Shown: positions 30,795-40,681 of the stretch, one piece after another
Layout: each line of letters opens with the position of its first letter
How positions within the stretch are numbered: the first letter of the stretch is position 1
IMG/VR virus record: IMGVR_UViG_3300010396_001260
Coordinates: 1 to 44,011 of that record
Direction: 5' to 3' (one strand)
Source: a virus
Length of the DNA: 44,011 bases
Notes under the pieces: model-generated
The model's input: the letters and a program-made list of their open reading frames with translations, nothing else
Databases searched by the model: none
What the model was told of the DNA's origin: nothing
Position numbers and translations under genes: made by a program

Positions 30795-32225
30795 ATGACT
30801 AATTTAGCTAGATATGCTGCGAAAGTATTTGGTTCAACGGCTGGTTCTAATCAGATGGCAAAATATGGGTCTTTGATTGCGGCTCCTCCTGGAAATCTAT
30901 ACGATGGTTCCACAATTACACCAGACATTGTTCAAGAATTGTCTAATTATTCAGATGGTCTTTATGCTGCTACAGGTGGAGCTTATAGTCCTACAATTCA
31001 AGATCAAAACTCTCTATTCTATTTAATGAGTTATCAGATAGCTTATTTATTAGAAAAAGGAATTCCTGAATGGAATAGTGATACAACTTATTATTCTAAT
31101 GATTATGTCCGTTCAGGAAGTCAACTGTATTATTCATTGACTGATTCAAATCTAAATAATGCTGTCACAGATAATACAAAATGGGCGTATCCTTCTTTAT
31201 ATCTAAATAGTACTTATATTAACAATGGAACAGCAATTGCGTTTTATAATGCTAATAATGTTCACTATGCGTCATTAAGTGCTTCTGCGGCTACTTCAGA
31301 TGCTAGTTACTCATTACCTCCTGGTTATCCAACTATTTCAAATCAAGCGTTAGTATCAAGTACTTTGGGAGCCATGAATTGGGGAGATAATATAAGTATT
31401 CCAAATAATGGTGTTATCAAATTATTTAATGCGAGTAATGTACATTTCACATCATTAAGTGGATCAGCAACAACAGCAGATACTAACTATATCTTGCCTC
31501 CTACTTTTCCTAGTGTTTCTGGAGAAGTATTAAGCTCTGATACAAGTGGGAATATGACCTGGTTTAATATTCTTTCTACATTCATCGCTCCTACGATTCA
31601 AAAATTTACAAGCGGAAGTGGGACCTATACATTACCAACATCTCCTAGAGCTCCTTTATATATTAGAGTGAAAATGGCAGGTGGAGGAGGAGGCGGAAGC
31701 GGATCTGGTGCTTCTGCATTTCCGATCGGTGGAGATGGTACAGACTCAACTTTTGGGTCGGGTTTAACTGCTGGTCATGGTACGGGAGCAAAAGCTGGGG
31801 GATCTGGTGCTCCTGGTGCGGGTGGGTCTGCTACATTTTCTGTAGGAATCGGCATTGCAATTCAAGGACAAGATGGTACTCCAGGAACCGATATAACAAC
31901 AAGTCTTGCAGTAGGGGGAAGCGGTGGTCAAAACTTTTTTGCAGGAGCAGGAAATGGAGGGTCACCGGTTGCTAATTTATCTGGGACAAATGCTATTGCA
32001 AACACTGGCGGAGGTGGTGGAGGAGCTGGAATCGATTTTGATGACGGAGATTTCACTGGTTGGGGTGGAGGAGCTGGAGGATATTTAGATGTTATGATCT
32101 CTTCTCCAAGTTCAACATATGCCTATTCTGTAGGAACCGGCGGTGCAGGTGGAACAACTTCCGCTGTTCATACTGGAGGTAATGGTGCAGCCGGAATAAT
32201 TATTGTCGAAGAGTATTATCAATGA
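30795..32225 (+). CDS. Tail fibre/adhesin with CBM-like module and glycine-rich tip
   Basis: A 476-residue fibre. Residues 1-90 are helical and probably attach to the baseplate. A CBM5/12-like module follows (91-132; PEWNSDTTYYSNDYV, then TKW). Two ~54-residue repeats occupy 143-196 and 203-256 (NNVHYASLSASAATSDASY against NASNVHFTSLSGSATTADTN). Residues 267-476 form a Gly-rich tip starting with FTSGSGTYTLP and then GGGGGG runs, like the polyglycine sandwich adhesins of T-even gp38 proteins. The tip probably determines receptor binding. Confidence 0.8.
   Translation: MTNLARYAAKVFGSTAGSNQMAKYGSLIAAPPGNLYDGSTITPDIVQELSNYSDGLYAATGGAYSPTIQDQNSLFYLMSYQIAYLLEKGIPEWNSDTTYYSNDYVRSGSQLYYSLTDSNLNNAVTDNTKWAYPSLYLNSTYINNGTAIAFYNANNVHYASLSASAATSDASYSLPPGYPTISNQALVSSTLGAMNWGDNISIPNNGVIKLFNASNVHFTSLSGSATTADTNYILPPTFPSVSGEVLSSDTSGNMTWFNILSTFIAPTIQKFTSGSGTYTLPTSPRAPLYIRVKMAGGGGGGSGSGASAFPIGGDGTDSTFGSGLTAGHGTGAKAGGSGAPGAGGSATFSVGIGIAIQGQDGTPGTDITTSLAVGGSGGQNFFAGAGNGGSPVANLSGTNAIANTGGGGGGAGIDFDDGDFTGWGGGAGGYLDVMISSPSSTYAYSVGTGGAGGTTSAVHTGGNGAAGIIIVEEYYQ
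31065..31190 (+). repeat. CBM5/12-like module in the fibre
   Basis: Encodes fibre residues 91-132. It shares W--DTTY---DYV--G---Y-S and an aromatic end with the module inside baseplate J (28065-28196). Confidence 0.55.
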
Positions 32226-32818
32226 ATTATTTTAATGAATTTTGTAATCAATTTAAACTTCTTCTTACTGCAAAAGAATACAAAAAAGGTCAGTTTAATC
32301 GCTGGGCAGCTTTTGAATTTATTGCAAAGGAACTTTTCAATAAAGAGAAACCGATTAAGATAATTGAAACCGGGACTTTAAGAAAAGATAATGATTGGTT
32401 AGGTTACGGTCATTCTGCATTAGTCTGGGATTATATTCTTTCAAAAAAAGAAGGAACTTGTTTTTCTGTTGATATTGACCACGAGGCTATTAAGTTTGCT
32501 CGAACAAGATGCTCTAAAATTAATTTTATCCACTGTGATTCTGTTGGCTATTTACGTGGCGCAAACGCAGAGAATTTAGATTTATTATTTTTAGATTCAT
32601 ATGATTGGTCTATAGAAAAACATTTATCGAGTTGTCTCCATCATATGACTGAATTAGGTACAATTTGGGATAGAATTCCTAGTGGTTGTTTAATTGCTGT
32701 TGATGATTGTCATTCGGCAACTGAAGGGAAACATGTACTCGTTCATAATTTTTTTGAAAAAATGTTTAATTTAAAACCTTTAATAAGTTGTCATGTTGAA
32801 GTATGGAGAAAACCATAA
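32222..32818 (+). CDS. Class I SAM-dependent methyltransferase-like protein
   Basis: A 198-residue protein with a Rossmann methyltransferase layout: motif I IIETGTLR (about 45-52), motif II SVDIDHEAI (about 79-87) with an acidic residue to hold the ribose, and LLFLDSYDW (about 119-127) as the motif IV strand. It resembles Methyltransf_24-type enzymes often found next to glycosyltransferases. The substrate may be a sugar added by the neighbouring GT9 enzymes or a tail protein. It overlaps the fibre gene by 4 bases and the next GT9 gene by one. Confidence 0.7.
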   Translation: MNYFNEFCNQFKLLLTAKEYKKGQFNRWAAFEFIAKELFNKEKPIKIIETGTLRKDNDWLGYGHSALVWDYILSKKEGTCFSVDIDHEAIKFARTRCSKINFIHCDSVGYLRGANAENLDLLFLDSYDWSIEKHLSSCLHHMTELGTIWDRIPSGCLIAVDDCHSATEGKHVLVHNFFEKMFNLKPLISCHVEVWRKP

Positions 32819-33810
32819 TGAATGTCATTGTTGATGGTGGCATTGGAGATCTAATTTTAGCTCTCCCCTTAATTCAACATTTTCTTGAGATAACTGGATA
32901 TTGTATTAAAATTAACGTTTATTCCTCTTTTCCTGAAATTGCAAAATATTTTCTTCCTTCTATAATTGCATTGCCTACTATTCCGTATTTTCGTCGAGAT
33001 GGAAATGATTTTGATTACTCCATTTCTATATCCGATATGGTGTATTTTAATAAAAAACCGAATACGATATTGCCACCCTCTTTCCAACATTTATATAATA
33101 ATTGGGTAAATATTTTTAAAGATTGGGAATTGTTTTTAACTACTCATCCATTTAATGCAAACGACATGGCTCATAAAGCTTTACGTTTGGGTTTACGGAG
33201 ATGGACTCTCCCGTTTTTTTCTGTTGGAAAAGAATACGAACCCTATAAGTTTTATGAAGAAATAGGAAAAATTGAATGCCCGAATAAATTTATAACGATT
33301 CATGATGGTTTTGATGCGACAAATCATTATAAATTTGAACGCTCGACTAAATCATGGAGTATCGTTTATTGGGAGAAATTTGTAACTTTATTTAAAAATG
33401 AATTTCCAAATATCCAAGTAGTCCAATTGGGTGGAGTAAAGCATAAACCAATTAAAAATGCGGATATTAATCTTGCAGGACAATTAGAATTTACAAAAAC
33501 ATTACAATATTTAAATTCATCCTTTTTACACATAGATGGGGATAGCGGTTTAGTTCATGCACGAAAGTTATTTAATAAACCATCAGTCGTGATTTTTGGC
33601 TCAACGAATGTGGAATATTTTGGATATAAAGAAAACATTAATATTGCTCCCAATTTTTGCGGCGATTGTTGGTGGAAAAAATCGGATTGGATGCAAAATT
33701 GTAAAGAGAAATACGAAAGTCCAAAATGTATTGATTCTGTGATACCAGAAGAAGTTTTTAAAAAAGTTAAAAATATGTTACTTATGAAGGATACACTCAC
33801 GCCGGAGTAA
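32818..33810 (+). CDS. Glycosyltransferase family 9 (heptosyltransferase-like)
   Basis: A 330-residue GT9 enzyme with both Rossmann domains. GGIGDLILALPLIQHF at 7-22 is the typical N-terminal loop, VQLGG near 201-205 the second-domain strand, and LHIDGDSGLVHARKL followed by VVIFGSTN the GT9 nucleotide-sugar site. A Cys/Trp cluster (FCGDCWWKK) follows, as in several GT9 proteins. The start at 32818 overlaps the methyltransferase stop (TAATG). It likely transfers a heptose-like sugar to LPS or to a fibre protein. Confidence 0.8.
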   Translation: MNVIVDGGIGDLILALPLIQHFLEITGYCIKINVYSSFPEIAKYFLPSIIALPTIPYFRRDGNDFDYSISISDMVYFNKKPNTILPPSFQHLYNNWVNIFKDWELFLTTHPFNANDMAHKALRLGLRRWTLPFFSVGKEYEPYKFYEEIGKIECPNKFITIHDGFDATNHYKFERSTKSWSIVYWEKFVTLFKNEFPNIQVVQLGGVKHKPIKNADINLAGQLEFTKTLQYLNSSFLHIDGDSGLVHARKLFNKPSVVIFGSTNVEYFGYKENINIAPNFCGDCWWKKSDWMQNCKEKYESPKCIDSVIPEEVFKKVKNMLLMKDTLTPE

Positions 33811-33812
33811 AA

Positions 33813-34163
33813 ATGCCTTCACAACCAATAAATGATGTAATTGACCTCTCTTTGCCCACAGGTAAAGTAGCGGTCGATGTGACTGCATATCTTGGATATT
33901 CATTCGATTTAAATTTAAATTCTAGTGATGCTGAAGGAAATGTTTTTGTATATTGCCAAAATACAAATCCAGCCACTGATACTTACAATAGACCACCTAT
34001 TAAAACATATGTTGTATCAGGCGGTACTTTCGCTAATGGTCGCACGAGTCAAATTATAGATTCAGCGTTTCTTTCAGTAGCAGATTACTGCGTCATTACC
34101 TGGGAAGGGACGAGTGGATCTGGTACTCTCGATATAATCGGTTCCCGAAGAGTATTTTTCTAG
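33813..34163 (+). CDS. Small beta-rich virion-associated protein
   Basis: A 116-residue protein of alternating strands with Thr/Ser/Gly turns (VAVDVTAYLGYSFDLNLNSS, EGNVFVYCQNTN, GTLDIIGSRRVFF). No family recognised. It lies between the GT9 gene and the large fibre, so a fibre-attachment or trimer-tip protein is likely. It is separated from the preceding gene by two bases, and its predicted fold (a single jelly-roll-like domain) is inferred from the strand pattern. Confidence 0.65.
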   Translation: MPSQPINDVIDLSLPTGKVAVDVTAYLGYSFDLNLNSSDAEGNVFVYCQNTNPATDTYNRPPIKTYVVSGGTFANGRTSQIIDSAFLSVADYCVITWEGTSGSGTLDIIGSRRVFF

Positions 34164-34175
34164 TGTGAGATAAAA

Positions 34176-37100
34176 ATGGTTGATAATCCTTACGGTTTTA
34201 TACCGTTTTTCTTAAATCCATTCATCGGAGATACTGGATCGGGTGGCCAAGAGGGGCTTGTCCCACCACCACCGGCGGGCTCGGCAGCGGCTGGGTATTA
34301 CCTGAGTGCAGATGGTACTTTCAGTCTTCCCACAAGTGGAAATACGATTAATAGCGTTGTTCTTCCGCTTCTCATCACTGATAAAGTTTTAAGCATTAAC
34401 AATGCTACAGAAACAACCGTCGGTGTTGTTAAAATAACAAACACTTATCCAACAATCCCGTCAACAACTGACGCAACAACTTCGACATATGTTCAACAAG
34501 CGATTGCAGACGCGCTTATTAGCGGTCGATCTTTTCGTGGTGGTTATGACGCTTCTTCGAATTTATTCCCATCATCGGGAGGATCAGGTTCAGGTGGTTC
34601 AATCCGTGGTGGTGACTATTGGATTATTACAATTGGGGGGACACTTGGCGGAACTGAAGTTTTCCCAAGTGATACGGTCCTCGCTCTTGTTGATGCTCCT
34701 GGACAAACCGCAGCAAATTGGATCATCAACTCAGCAAATATAAATTTTAACACAAGTCAATTTGTGGTTGTCGGCAATGTTGTTTCACTGAAAACAGCCG
34801 GCATAACTCTTGATTTAATGGCTCCCGGTGGCAATGATGGATACATTTTAACATCAAGCTCGGGCACTAATGCGCCACTTTATCGGCAATTAAAGCCTAC
34901 ATTGCATCAGGTAAATGTCACAGTTAATTCGACTGACATCACATTGTCACTTGACCAAAATCTTTCTCCGAGCTCTGCACCAACTTTTACTTCAATTATT
35001 TTGACTGATCTTACTGCTGGCTATGTCATGATAATCGATGGTTCGCAAAGAACTGCGGTCTCGACTGTAACATCAACTACGCTCGCATATATTCAAAATG
35101 TCACCAGCGATGTGCAAGCGCAACTTAACGGAAAACAACCAACTGGCGCATACATTACCTCTCTCAATAGCGATGTCGTAGCAAGCGGTCCAGGTGCTGC
35201 CAGTGCGACGATTCAGCCTGGTGTTGTGACCTATGCAAAAATTCAAAACACAACTCAAGGCTCAATTTTAATCGGTAGATATGCAGCTACTGCCGGAAGT
35301 TTTGAAGAGATTTTGTTAGGAAGTGGATTAGCCCTTAACACTGGAACTGGAGTTTTAAGCGTTACTGGTGCACCTCCAACAGGAGCGGCAAGTGGTGACC
35401 TTTCTGGTTCATACCCAGGCCCTACTGTTGCACGTATAAACGGCGCTGTTTTAGGCACAACCACTGCAACTGCTGGAAATCTTTTAATTGCAAGCGCAGG
35501 GAATGCGTGGACATCTGTCGCGATGAGTGGCGATATTACTATCGGTTCCACTGGTGTAACTGCCATTAGTTCTGGTGTGATAATCAATTCAGATATTAAC
35601 GCGAGTGCAGGAATAGTTGATACTAAATTAGCGACTATTTCAACAGCCGGGAAAGTTTTAAATTCAGCGACAACGGCAGATTCAGCTAATACTCTTTCGG
35701 CAATCGTTGCACGCGACGCGAGTGGAAATTTCGCAGCAGGCACAATCACAGCGGCTTTGACTGGGAATGCGAGCACAGCAACAGCATTACAAAATGCACG
35801 TACGATCGGCGGGGTGAGCTTCGATGGTACGGCGAATATCGTTCCCCAAACAATTCAGAGTGTAAACGAAGCGACTGATACAACTTGTTTTATACTGTTT
35901 ATTACAGATAGTGGTACTCAATCGCTTCAACCAAAAAACAATATTGGTCTTACTTATAATTCCAGTACTAATGCAGTCGGAGCAACGACTTTCACCGGTG
36001 CATTGGTAGGCAATGCTAGTTCGGCGACAGTACTTGCAACGCCTCGCGGAATTTATGGGAATAACTTTGATGGCAGCGCAGCACTAACCCAAGTAATTGC
36101 ATCAACTTACGGGGGAACAAATAACGCTTTTTTTGCTGTCTCTGGTCTAACAACTTCTATCAAAACAAAAACTTTTAGAGATGCTAGCGATACAGTTTTA
36201 GAGCTTGGAGGTTCATATACTCCAACTGGGACATGGACTTCTCTCAAATTAGTTACTCCAACACTAGGAACACCCGTATCAGGGACTCTCACAAATTGTA
36301 CTGGATTACCAACAACTGCTCTTACGGGAACATTGCAGGCCACTCAATTTCCAGCGTTGACCGGAGATGTAACAACATCTGCAGGCAGTTTAGCCACTAC
36401 AATAAAAACAAACGTTAGTCTTGCAGGAAGCCCAACAACTACAACTCAAGCTGCCTCTGATAACTCAACAAATATCGCTACGACCGCATTCGTAACGACT
36501 GCAATTAATAACGCACTTTCAATGGGTGCCACCAAAGCGGCTTGTAAATATGCAACCGCCGCAGCATTGCCAGCAAACACATATAATAATGGTTCTAGTG
36601 GCGTAGGAGCGACCCTAACCGGAAATGTAGCTGGGGCACTTTCAGTCGATGGGAATGCTGTTGCTGTTAATGATTCAGTTTTAGTTTTAGATGAAGTAAC
36701 TCAGTCACATAACGGAATATTTACAGTTAGTGTGGCAGGTAGCGTAAGCGTTGCTTATGTTTTGACACGTAGAACAGACTTTAATTCGAGTTCTACGATT
36801 ACCACGGGTGACACCGTTTTTGTTACAAATGGGTCAACATTAACTAATACAACTTGGCAAATGATTACCGCCGGGACAATCACTCCCGGTACGTCCAATA
36901 TTGTTTTTACTCAAATTGCTGGACCTGGAACTTACACCGCAGGAACTGGCTTAACTCTAACGGGGAGCTCCTTTTCGATAACCAATACGACTGTTACTGC
37001 AAGTTCGTACGGGTCATCAACTGCTATCCCAACGTTTACAGTAAATGCCCAAGGGCAGCTTACAGCCGCGAATACAGTAGCTGTTATTGCACCTGCGGGC

Positions 37101-39683
37101 ACTCTCACCGGCACAACTCTAGCAAGCAATGTTGTGAATTCCTCACTCACAGGTGTGGGTACACTTACAGTTGGTGTGTGGAATGCTACAGCGATCTCAT
37201 TAACGACGTATGCAAGCGGAACACTACAAGCTGCACAATTTCCGGCGTTAACTGGAGATGTAACAACCTCTGCGGGTTCTTTAGCGACAACAGTCGGTAA
37301 AATAAATGGTGTTGCTTTAGGTTCCACGACAGCGACAGCGGGCAACTTATTAATCGCATCAGGGACTGCATGGGTATCTACTGCTGTAACCGGAAACGTG
37401 ACAATCAATTCTAGTGGTGTAACAACTATCGGTGCTCTGCAAATCACAAATGGAATGATTGCAGCATCGACAATCGACTTGACTGCTAAAGTTACGGGCT
37501 TACTTCCTCTCGCGAACGGCGGGACAAATGCTAATCTAACCGCCAGCAATGGGGGAATATTTTACTCAACAGCGAGTGCAGCAGCTATTCTTGCGGGAAC
37601 TGCAACCGCAAGCAAAATGCTTTTGTCGGGGTCTTCTACTACTCCCACGTGGTCAACTTCAACAATTCCATCTTCTGCTGGAGCTACAGCGGGGAAGGTT
37701 TTAGTCTCTAATGGAACGAATTATGTTCTAAGTACTCCAACATTCCCTAATGCTTCTGCGGCATCTGGAAAAATAATTATTTCAGATGGCACAAACTGGA
37801 TTGCCAGCACTCCAACATTTTCGTCTACTGCGGGAACAGCGGGAAATCTTCTAATAAGTTCAGGAACAAACTGGGTTACGAATGCAGTTAGCGGCGATAT
37901 AACTATCAATTCAACTGGAGTCACCGCAGTTGGGGCAAATGTTGTCACTTATGCGAAATTCCAACAAGTTGGTGCATCAAGTTTAATAGGTAATCCAACC
38001 GGATTATTAGCAAACGCAAGTGAAATCACAATCGGCGCAACATTGGCTTTTGTTTCGTCAGCCCTTCAAACAGTAGCGATGTCGGGGGATATAACTACCC
38101 CCGCGAATAGTTTTGTAACAGCGCTCGCAACAGTAAACGCAAATGTAGGTACATTTGGGGATGCTACTCATGTAGGGTCATTCACCGTTAATGCAAAGGG
38201 TTTAATTACTGCCGCAAGTAATATTGCAATTTCAGGCGTGCCTCCAGGGGGGAGTGCAGGGGGTGACCTCAGCGGTACATACCCAAATCCAACAGTCGCA
38301 GCTATTAACGGAACTGCATTGGGTAGCACAACTGCCACCGCTGGAAATTTACTCATAGCTTCTGGCACTGCATGGATATCCACTGCTGTAACTGGGAACG
38401 TGACAATCAGCTCACTTGGTGTGACAACTATCGGTGCTCTTCAAATTACAAATGGAATGATTGCAGCATCGACGATAGATTTAACTGCCAAAGTCACTGG
38501 TGTACTCCCAAATGCAAATACAACCGCTGCGAGTGCCAACACCCTATCAGCAATTGTAACTCGTGACGCTAGTGGAAACTTCAGTGCTGGGACAATTACG
38601 GCAACATTAAGTGGCTCAGCTTCTACTCTAACAACAACGCGCACAATATGGGGCCAAAACTTCAATGGTAGCGCAAACGTAACTGGTTCTTTAACTGCTG
38701 TGACAAATATTACTGGCGGCGCGTCTTCAATGACTATCACTGCCGGTACTGGCAATAGTCGCACAATGGCGTTACAAACAACTACAAGCGGCGGTGTAGC
38801 AACAACAGCCCTCACTCTTTCAGCAACTCAGAGCGCAACTTTTGCCAATACAGTAAATGCAACGACTTTTGTTGGAACAAATATCACATTATCAAGTTTA
38901 TCAAATGGATATGTACCTTATTCTGTTTCTGGCGCTTTATCTCAATCAATAATCTTCCAAGGCCCGGGGCCTGTTGCCACAGGTGTAGGTATTGGTGGTA
39001 CTGATATACGTGGAATTTTAACAGTACAAACAAGCTCAGCAGCTACATTTTCTGCAAATTCTGATCCGACTGATAGTGGACGTTTTTTCGTAATGGAGAA
39101 TACAAATACCTCCAACGCGGCAAATCAATTTGCAAACATTACTCTACAAATAAACCCTGGTGGTGCAATTCCAGGAGGAAGATGTCTCGCAGATATTAGG
39201 CTAATTAGAGCAGCATTAAATTCATCAACTGCATATTTTTTATTTTCTGGATTTCAAAATGATGGTAATTATTATGACTTTGCAAAAATAGATTATTCAT
39301 CAAATTATTTTGTCGGTTCTAGTTATTTTGGCGGTTCATCTTCTGCCACAGCATTTATCGATATTGCAGCCTCAACAGCATCTACAGCTTCATTACATAT
39401 GGCCGCAGGGACATTATTAACAAGTCCTGTTTCTGGAAGCATTGAGTATGATGGAAGCTATTTTTATGAAACAAATTCTACTCCCACTAGAAAAATAGTA
39501 TTAAGTGTTGGATTATCTTCTTTCACAACTGGACAATTATACTATGCTTCATCTTCTACAGCATTAAGTGCAATCACTCCAAACTCATCTAGTAGCCCAC
39601 AAGTTTTATCAATGACTTCCTCATCACCGTCATGGGTAACTCCTGTGGATACATACGCTTACACATTTGCCGGAGGTTTATAA
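34176..39683 (+). CDS. Long repetitive tail fibre
   Basis: A 1835-residue fibre. The N-terminal ~100 residues (FFLNPFIGDTGSGG, Pro-rich VPPPPAG, SAAAGYYLSADGTFSLP) are the attachment part. Then come many beta-repeat units of the phage-fibre type: GDLSGSYPGPTVARING, LG-TTATAGNLLIASG, GDITI-STGVTAI, and a TLSAIVARDASGNFAAGTITA type. Two 69-codon copies (37302-37508, 38304-38510) are nearly identical in protein. Residues about 1600-1835 (ILTVQTSSAATFSANSDPTD to the end) differ in composition and probably form the receptor-binding tip. No chaperone domain (S74) is recognised. Confidence 0.85.
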   Translation: MVDNPYGFIPFFLNPFIGDTGSGGQEGLVPPPPAGSAAAGYYLSADGTFSLPTSGNTINSVVLPLLITDKVLSINNATETTVGVVKITNTYPTIPSTTDATTSTYVQQAIADALISGRSFRGGYDASSNLFPSSGGSGSGGSIRGGDYWIITIGGTLGGTEVFPSDTVLALVDAPGQTAANWIINSANINFNTSQFVVVGNVVSLKTAGITLDLMAPGGNDGYILTSSSGTNAPLYRQLKPTLHQVNVTVNSTDITLSLDQNLSPSSAPTFTSIILTDLTAGYVMIIDGSQRTAVSTVTSTTLAYIQNVTSDVQAQLNGKQPTGAYITSLNSDVVASGPGAASATIQPGVVTYAKIQNTTQGSILIGRYAATAGSFEEILLGSGLALNTGTGVLSVTGAPPTGAASGDLSGSYPGPTVARINGAVLGTTTATAGNLLIASAGNAWTSVAMSGDITIGSTGVTAISSGVIINSDINASAGIVDTKLATISTAGKVLNSATTADSANTLSAIVARDASGNFAAGTITAALTGNASTATALQNARTIGGVSFDGTANIVPQTIQSVNEATDTTCFILFITDSGTQSLQPKNNIGLTYNSSTNAVGATTFTGALVGNASSATVLATPRGIYGNNFDGSAALTQVIASTYGGTNNAFFAVSGLTTSIKTKTFRDASDTVLELGGSYTPTGTWTSLKLVTPTLGTPVSGTLTNCTGLPTTALTGTLQATQFPALTGDVTTSAGSLATTIKTNVSLAGSPTTTTQAASDNSTNIATTAFVTTAINNALSMGATKAACKYATAAALPANTYNNGSSGVGATLTGNVAGALSVDGNAVAVNDSVLVLDEVTQSHNGIFTVSVAGSVSVAYVLTRRTDFNSSSTITTGDTVFVTNGSTLTNTTWQMITAGTITPGTSNIVFTQIAGPGTYTAGTGLTLTGSSFSITNTTVTASSYGSSTAIPTFTVNAQGQLTAANTVAVIAPAGTLTGTTLASNVVNSSLTGVGTLTVGVWNATAISLTTYASGTLQAAQFPALTGDVTTSAGSLATTVGKINGVALGSTTATAGNLLIASGTAWVSTAVTGNVTINSSGVTTIGALQITNGMIAASTIDLTAKVTGLLPLANGGTNANLTASNGGIFYSTASAAAILAGTATASKMLLSGSSTTPTWSTSTIPSSAGATAGKVLVSNGTNYVLSTPTFPNASAASGKIIISDGTNWIASTPTFSSTAGTAGNLLISSGTNWVTNAVSGDITINSTGVTAVGANVVTYAKFQQVGASSLIGNPTGLLANASEITIGATLAFVSSALQTVAMSGDITTPANSFVTALATVNANVGTFGDATHVGSFTVNAKGLITAASNIAISGVPPGGSAGGDLSGTYPNPTVAAINGTALGSTTATAGNLLIASGTAWISTAVTGNVTISSLGVTTIGALQITNGMIAASTIDLTAKVTGVLPNANTTAASANTLSAIVTRDASGNFSAGTITATLSGSASTLTTTRTIWGQNFNGSANVTGSLTAVTNITGGASSMTITAGTGNSRTMALQTTTSGGVATTALTLSATQSATFANTVNATTFVGTNITLSSLSNGYVPYSVSGALSQSIIFQGPGPVATGVGIGGTDIRGILTVQTSSAATFSANSDPTDSGRFFVMENTNTSNAANQFANITLQINPGGAIPGGRCLADIRLIRAALNSSTAYFLFSGFQNDGNYYDFAKIDYSSNYFVGSSYFGGSSSATAFIDIAASTASTASLHMAAGTLLTSPVSGSIEYDGSYFYETNSTPTRKIVLSVGLSSFTTGQLYYASSSTALSAITPNSSSSPQVLSMTSSSPSWVTPVDTYAYTFAGGL
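37302..37508 (+). repeat. Long direct repeat in the fibre gene, copy 1
   Basis: Codes for 69 residues from ING to LP. Copy 2 lies 1002 bases downstream (38304-38510) and differs at 5 residues but at about 46 bases by hand count. Confidence 0.85.
38304..38510 (+). repeat. Long direct repeat in the fibre gene, copy 2
   Basis: Second copy of the 69-residue unit. Most base differences from copy 1 are synonymous third-position changes. Confidence 0.85.
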
Positions 39684-39685
39684 TT

Positions 39686-40114
39686 ATGGCAGTAACTCCA
39701 ACCCCAATTTATCCACAGACGATATATAATGCAGTACAAACTCTTGCGAATGCAGATGGTACAAGTGTTAAAGCTCTCACTACATCTCAAACAAATGGAA
39801 TAAAAATAGAGTCAGTATTGGCTTCATCAAGCGATACAACTGCGAGAGATGTTTGTTTATATCTCACAATTGCTTCAACAAATTATTTACTCTCGCAAGT
39901 TCAAGTACCGATAACAGCAGGACAATCAAATGGTGCGTCCTTCGTCAATTTATTGACAGGGGCTTTTTTGCCCGGTTCTGTTCCTTTGTCATTTGATTCC
40001 AATGGGAATCAGTATTTGTATTTAGCGGCAGGAACAACTTTATCTATAAGTGCGCCTGTTGCTGTTACATCTACTAAAGTAATCAATGTTTTTGCAATAG
40101 GAGAAGCATTTTAA
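39686..40114 (+). CDS. Fibre-associated beta protein
   Basis: A 142-residue protein of strands and Ser/Thr turns (TIYNAVQTLANADGTSVKAL, KIESVLASSSDTTARDVCLY). It resembles short proteins after tail fibre genes in other phages, of unknown exact role (fibre tip or decoration). The frame extends to 39632, but GGAGG at 39671-39675, 10 bases before 39686, decides the start at 39686 right after the fibre stop. Confidence 0.65.
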   Translation: MAVTPTPIYPQTIYNAVQTLANADGTSVKALTTSQTNGIKIESVLASSSDTTARDVCLYLTIASTNYLLSQVQVPITAGQSNGASFVNLLTGAFLPGSVPLSFDSNGNQYLYLAAGTTLSISAPVAVTSTKVINVFAIGEAF

Positions 40115-40671
40115 TGGCCGGAGAAATAGCGCCACGACTGAAAAGATTAAGAAGTATTCCAGTGAGTTTCCTACCGTCAGGCGTTTGTGTTGGAATAGCA
40201 CAAGCGCAGACGACGGCTGTTTTTACAACAAGTTCTACATCATATGTTGACTGGACTGGAATGTCTGTCTCTTTAACGACTGCCTCAGCATTATCTAAAT
40301 TTGAAATAAGTTTAACGTCTGGAGTTTCAAGTGATTCATCAAATAATTATCAATATATTAGTTTATTTTTTTCAACGGATGGTGGATCAACTTGGACTCA
40401 AATAGCTATGGGTGATGCTGCTGGCTCAGCTACTAGATGTTGGGTTGATGGAGCTTGGGCAACGATTGTAAATTCAGATATTGTTTTAAAACCAATTGCA
40501 GCAACATATGTACATTTCCCTGGTTTAAATGCAGGTGTAAGTCTTAAATATAAATTACAAATAATAAGACCTGTAGGAGGAACAGCATATTTCGGAAGAA
40601 CAAAAGATACATCTACCACTGGAAGATCGGCTATTCCATCTGTTTTAATTGTAAGAGAATATAAAATTTAA
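40114..40671 (+). CDS. Tail-fibre-tip-like beta sandwich protein
   Basis: A 185-residue protein. STSYVDWTGMSVSLTTASAL, FFSTDGGSTWTQI and GRTKDTSTTGRSAIPSVLIV resemble phage proteins found at the ends of fibre clusters, with an outer sandwich and an 'R-VREY' end. The basic N-terminus (RLKRLRSIPVSFLPSG) may insert into a partner. It overlaps the previous gene by one base. The function, receptor binding or fibre decoration, is inferred from location. Confidence 0.65.
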   Translation: MAGEIAPRLKRLRSIPVSFLPSGVCVGIAQAQTTAVFTTSSTSYVDWTGMSVSLTTASALSKFEISLTSGVSSDSSNNYQYISLFFSTDGGSTWTQIAMGDAAGSATRCWVDGAWATIVNSDIVLKPIAATYVHFPGLNAGVSLKYKLQIIRPVGGTAYFGRTKDTSTTGRSAIPSVLIVREYKI

Positions 40672-40681
40672 AGGGAAAGAT

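Noticed and set aside
36932-37549. Long antisense frame in the tail fibre (also 35255-35776, 38441-38815)
   Set aside because: Val/Ala/Pro-rich shadow of a repetitive sense gene, with no ribosome site and the same periodicity as the fibre repeats.
34176-39683. Diversity-generating retroelement acting on the fibre
   Set aside because: No reverse transcriptase or template-repeat pair is present in the window.
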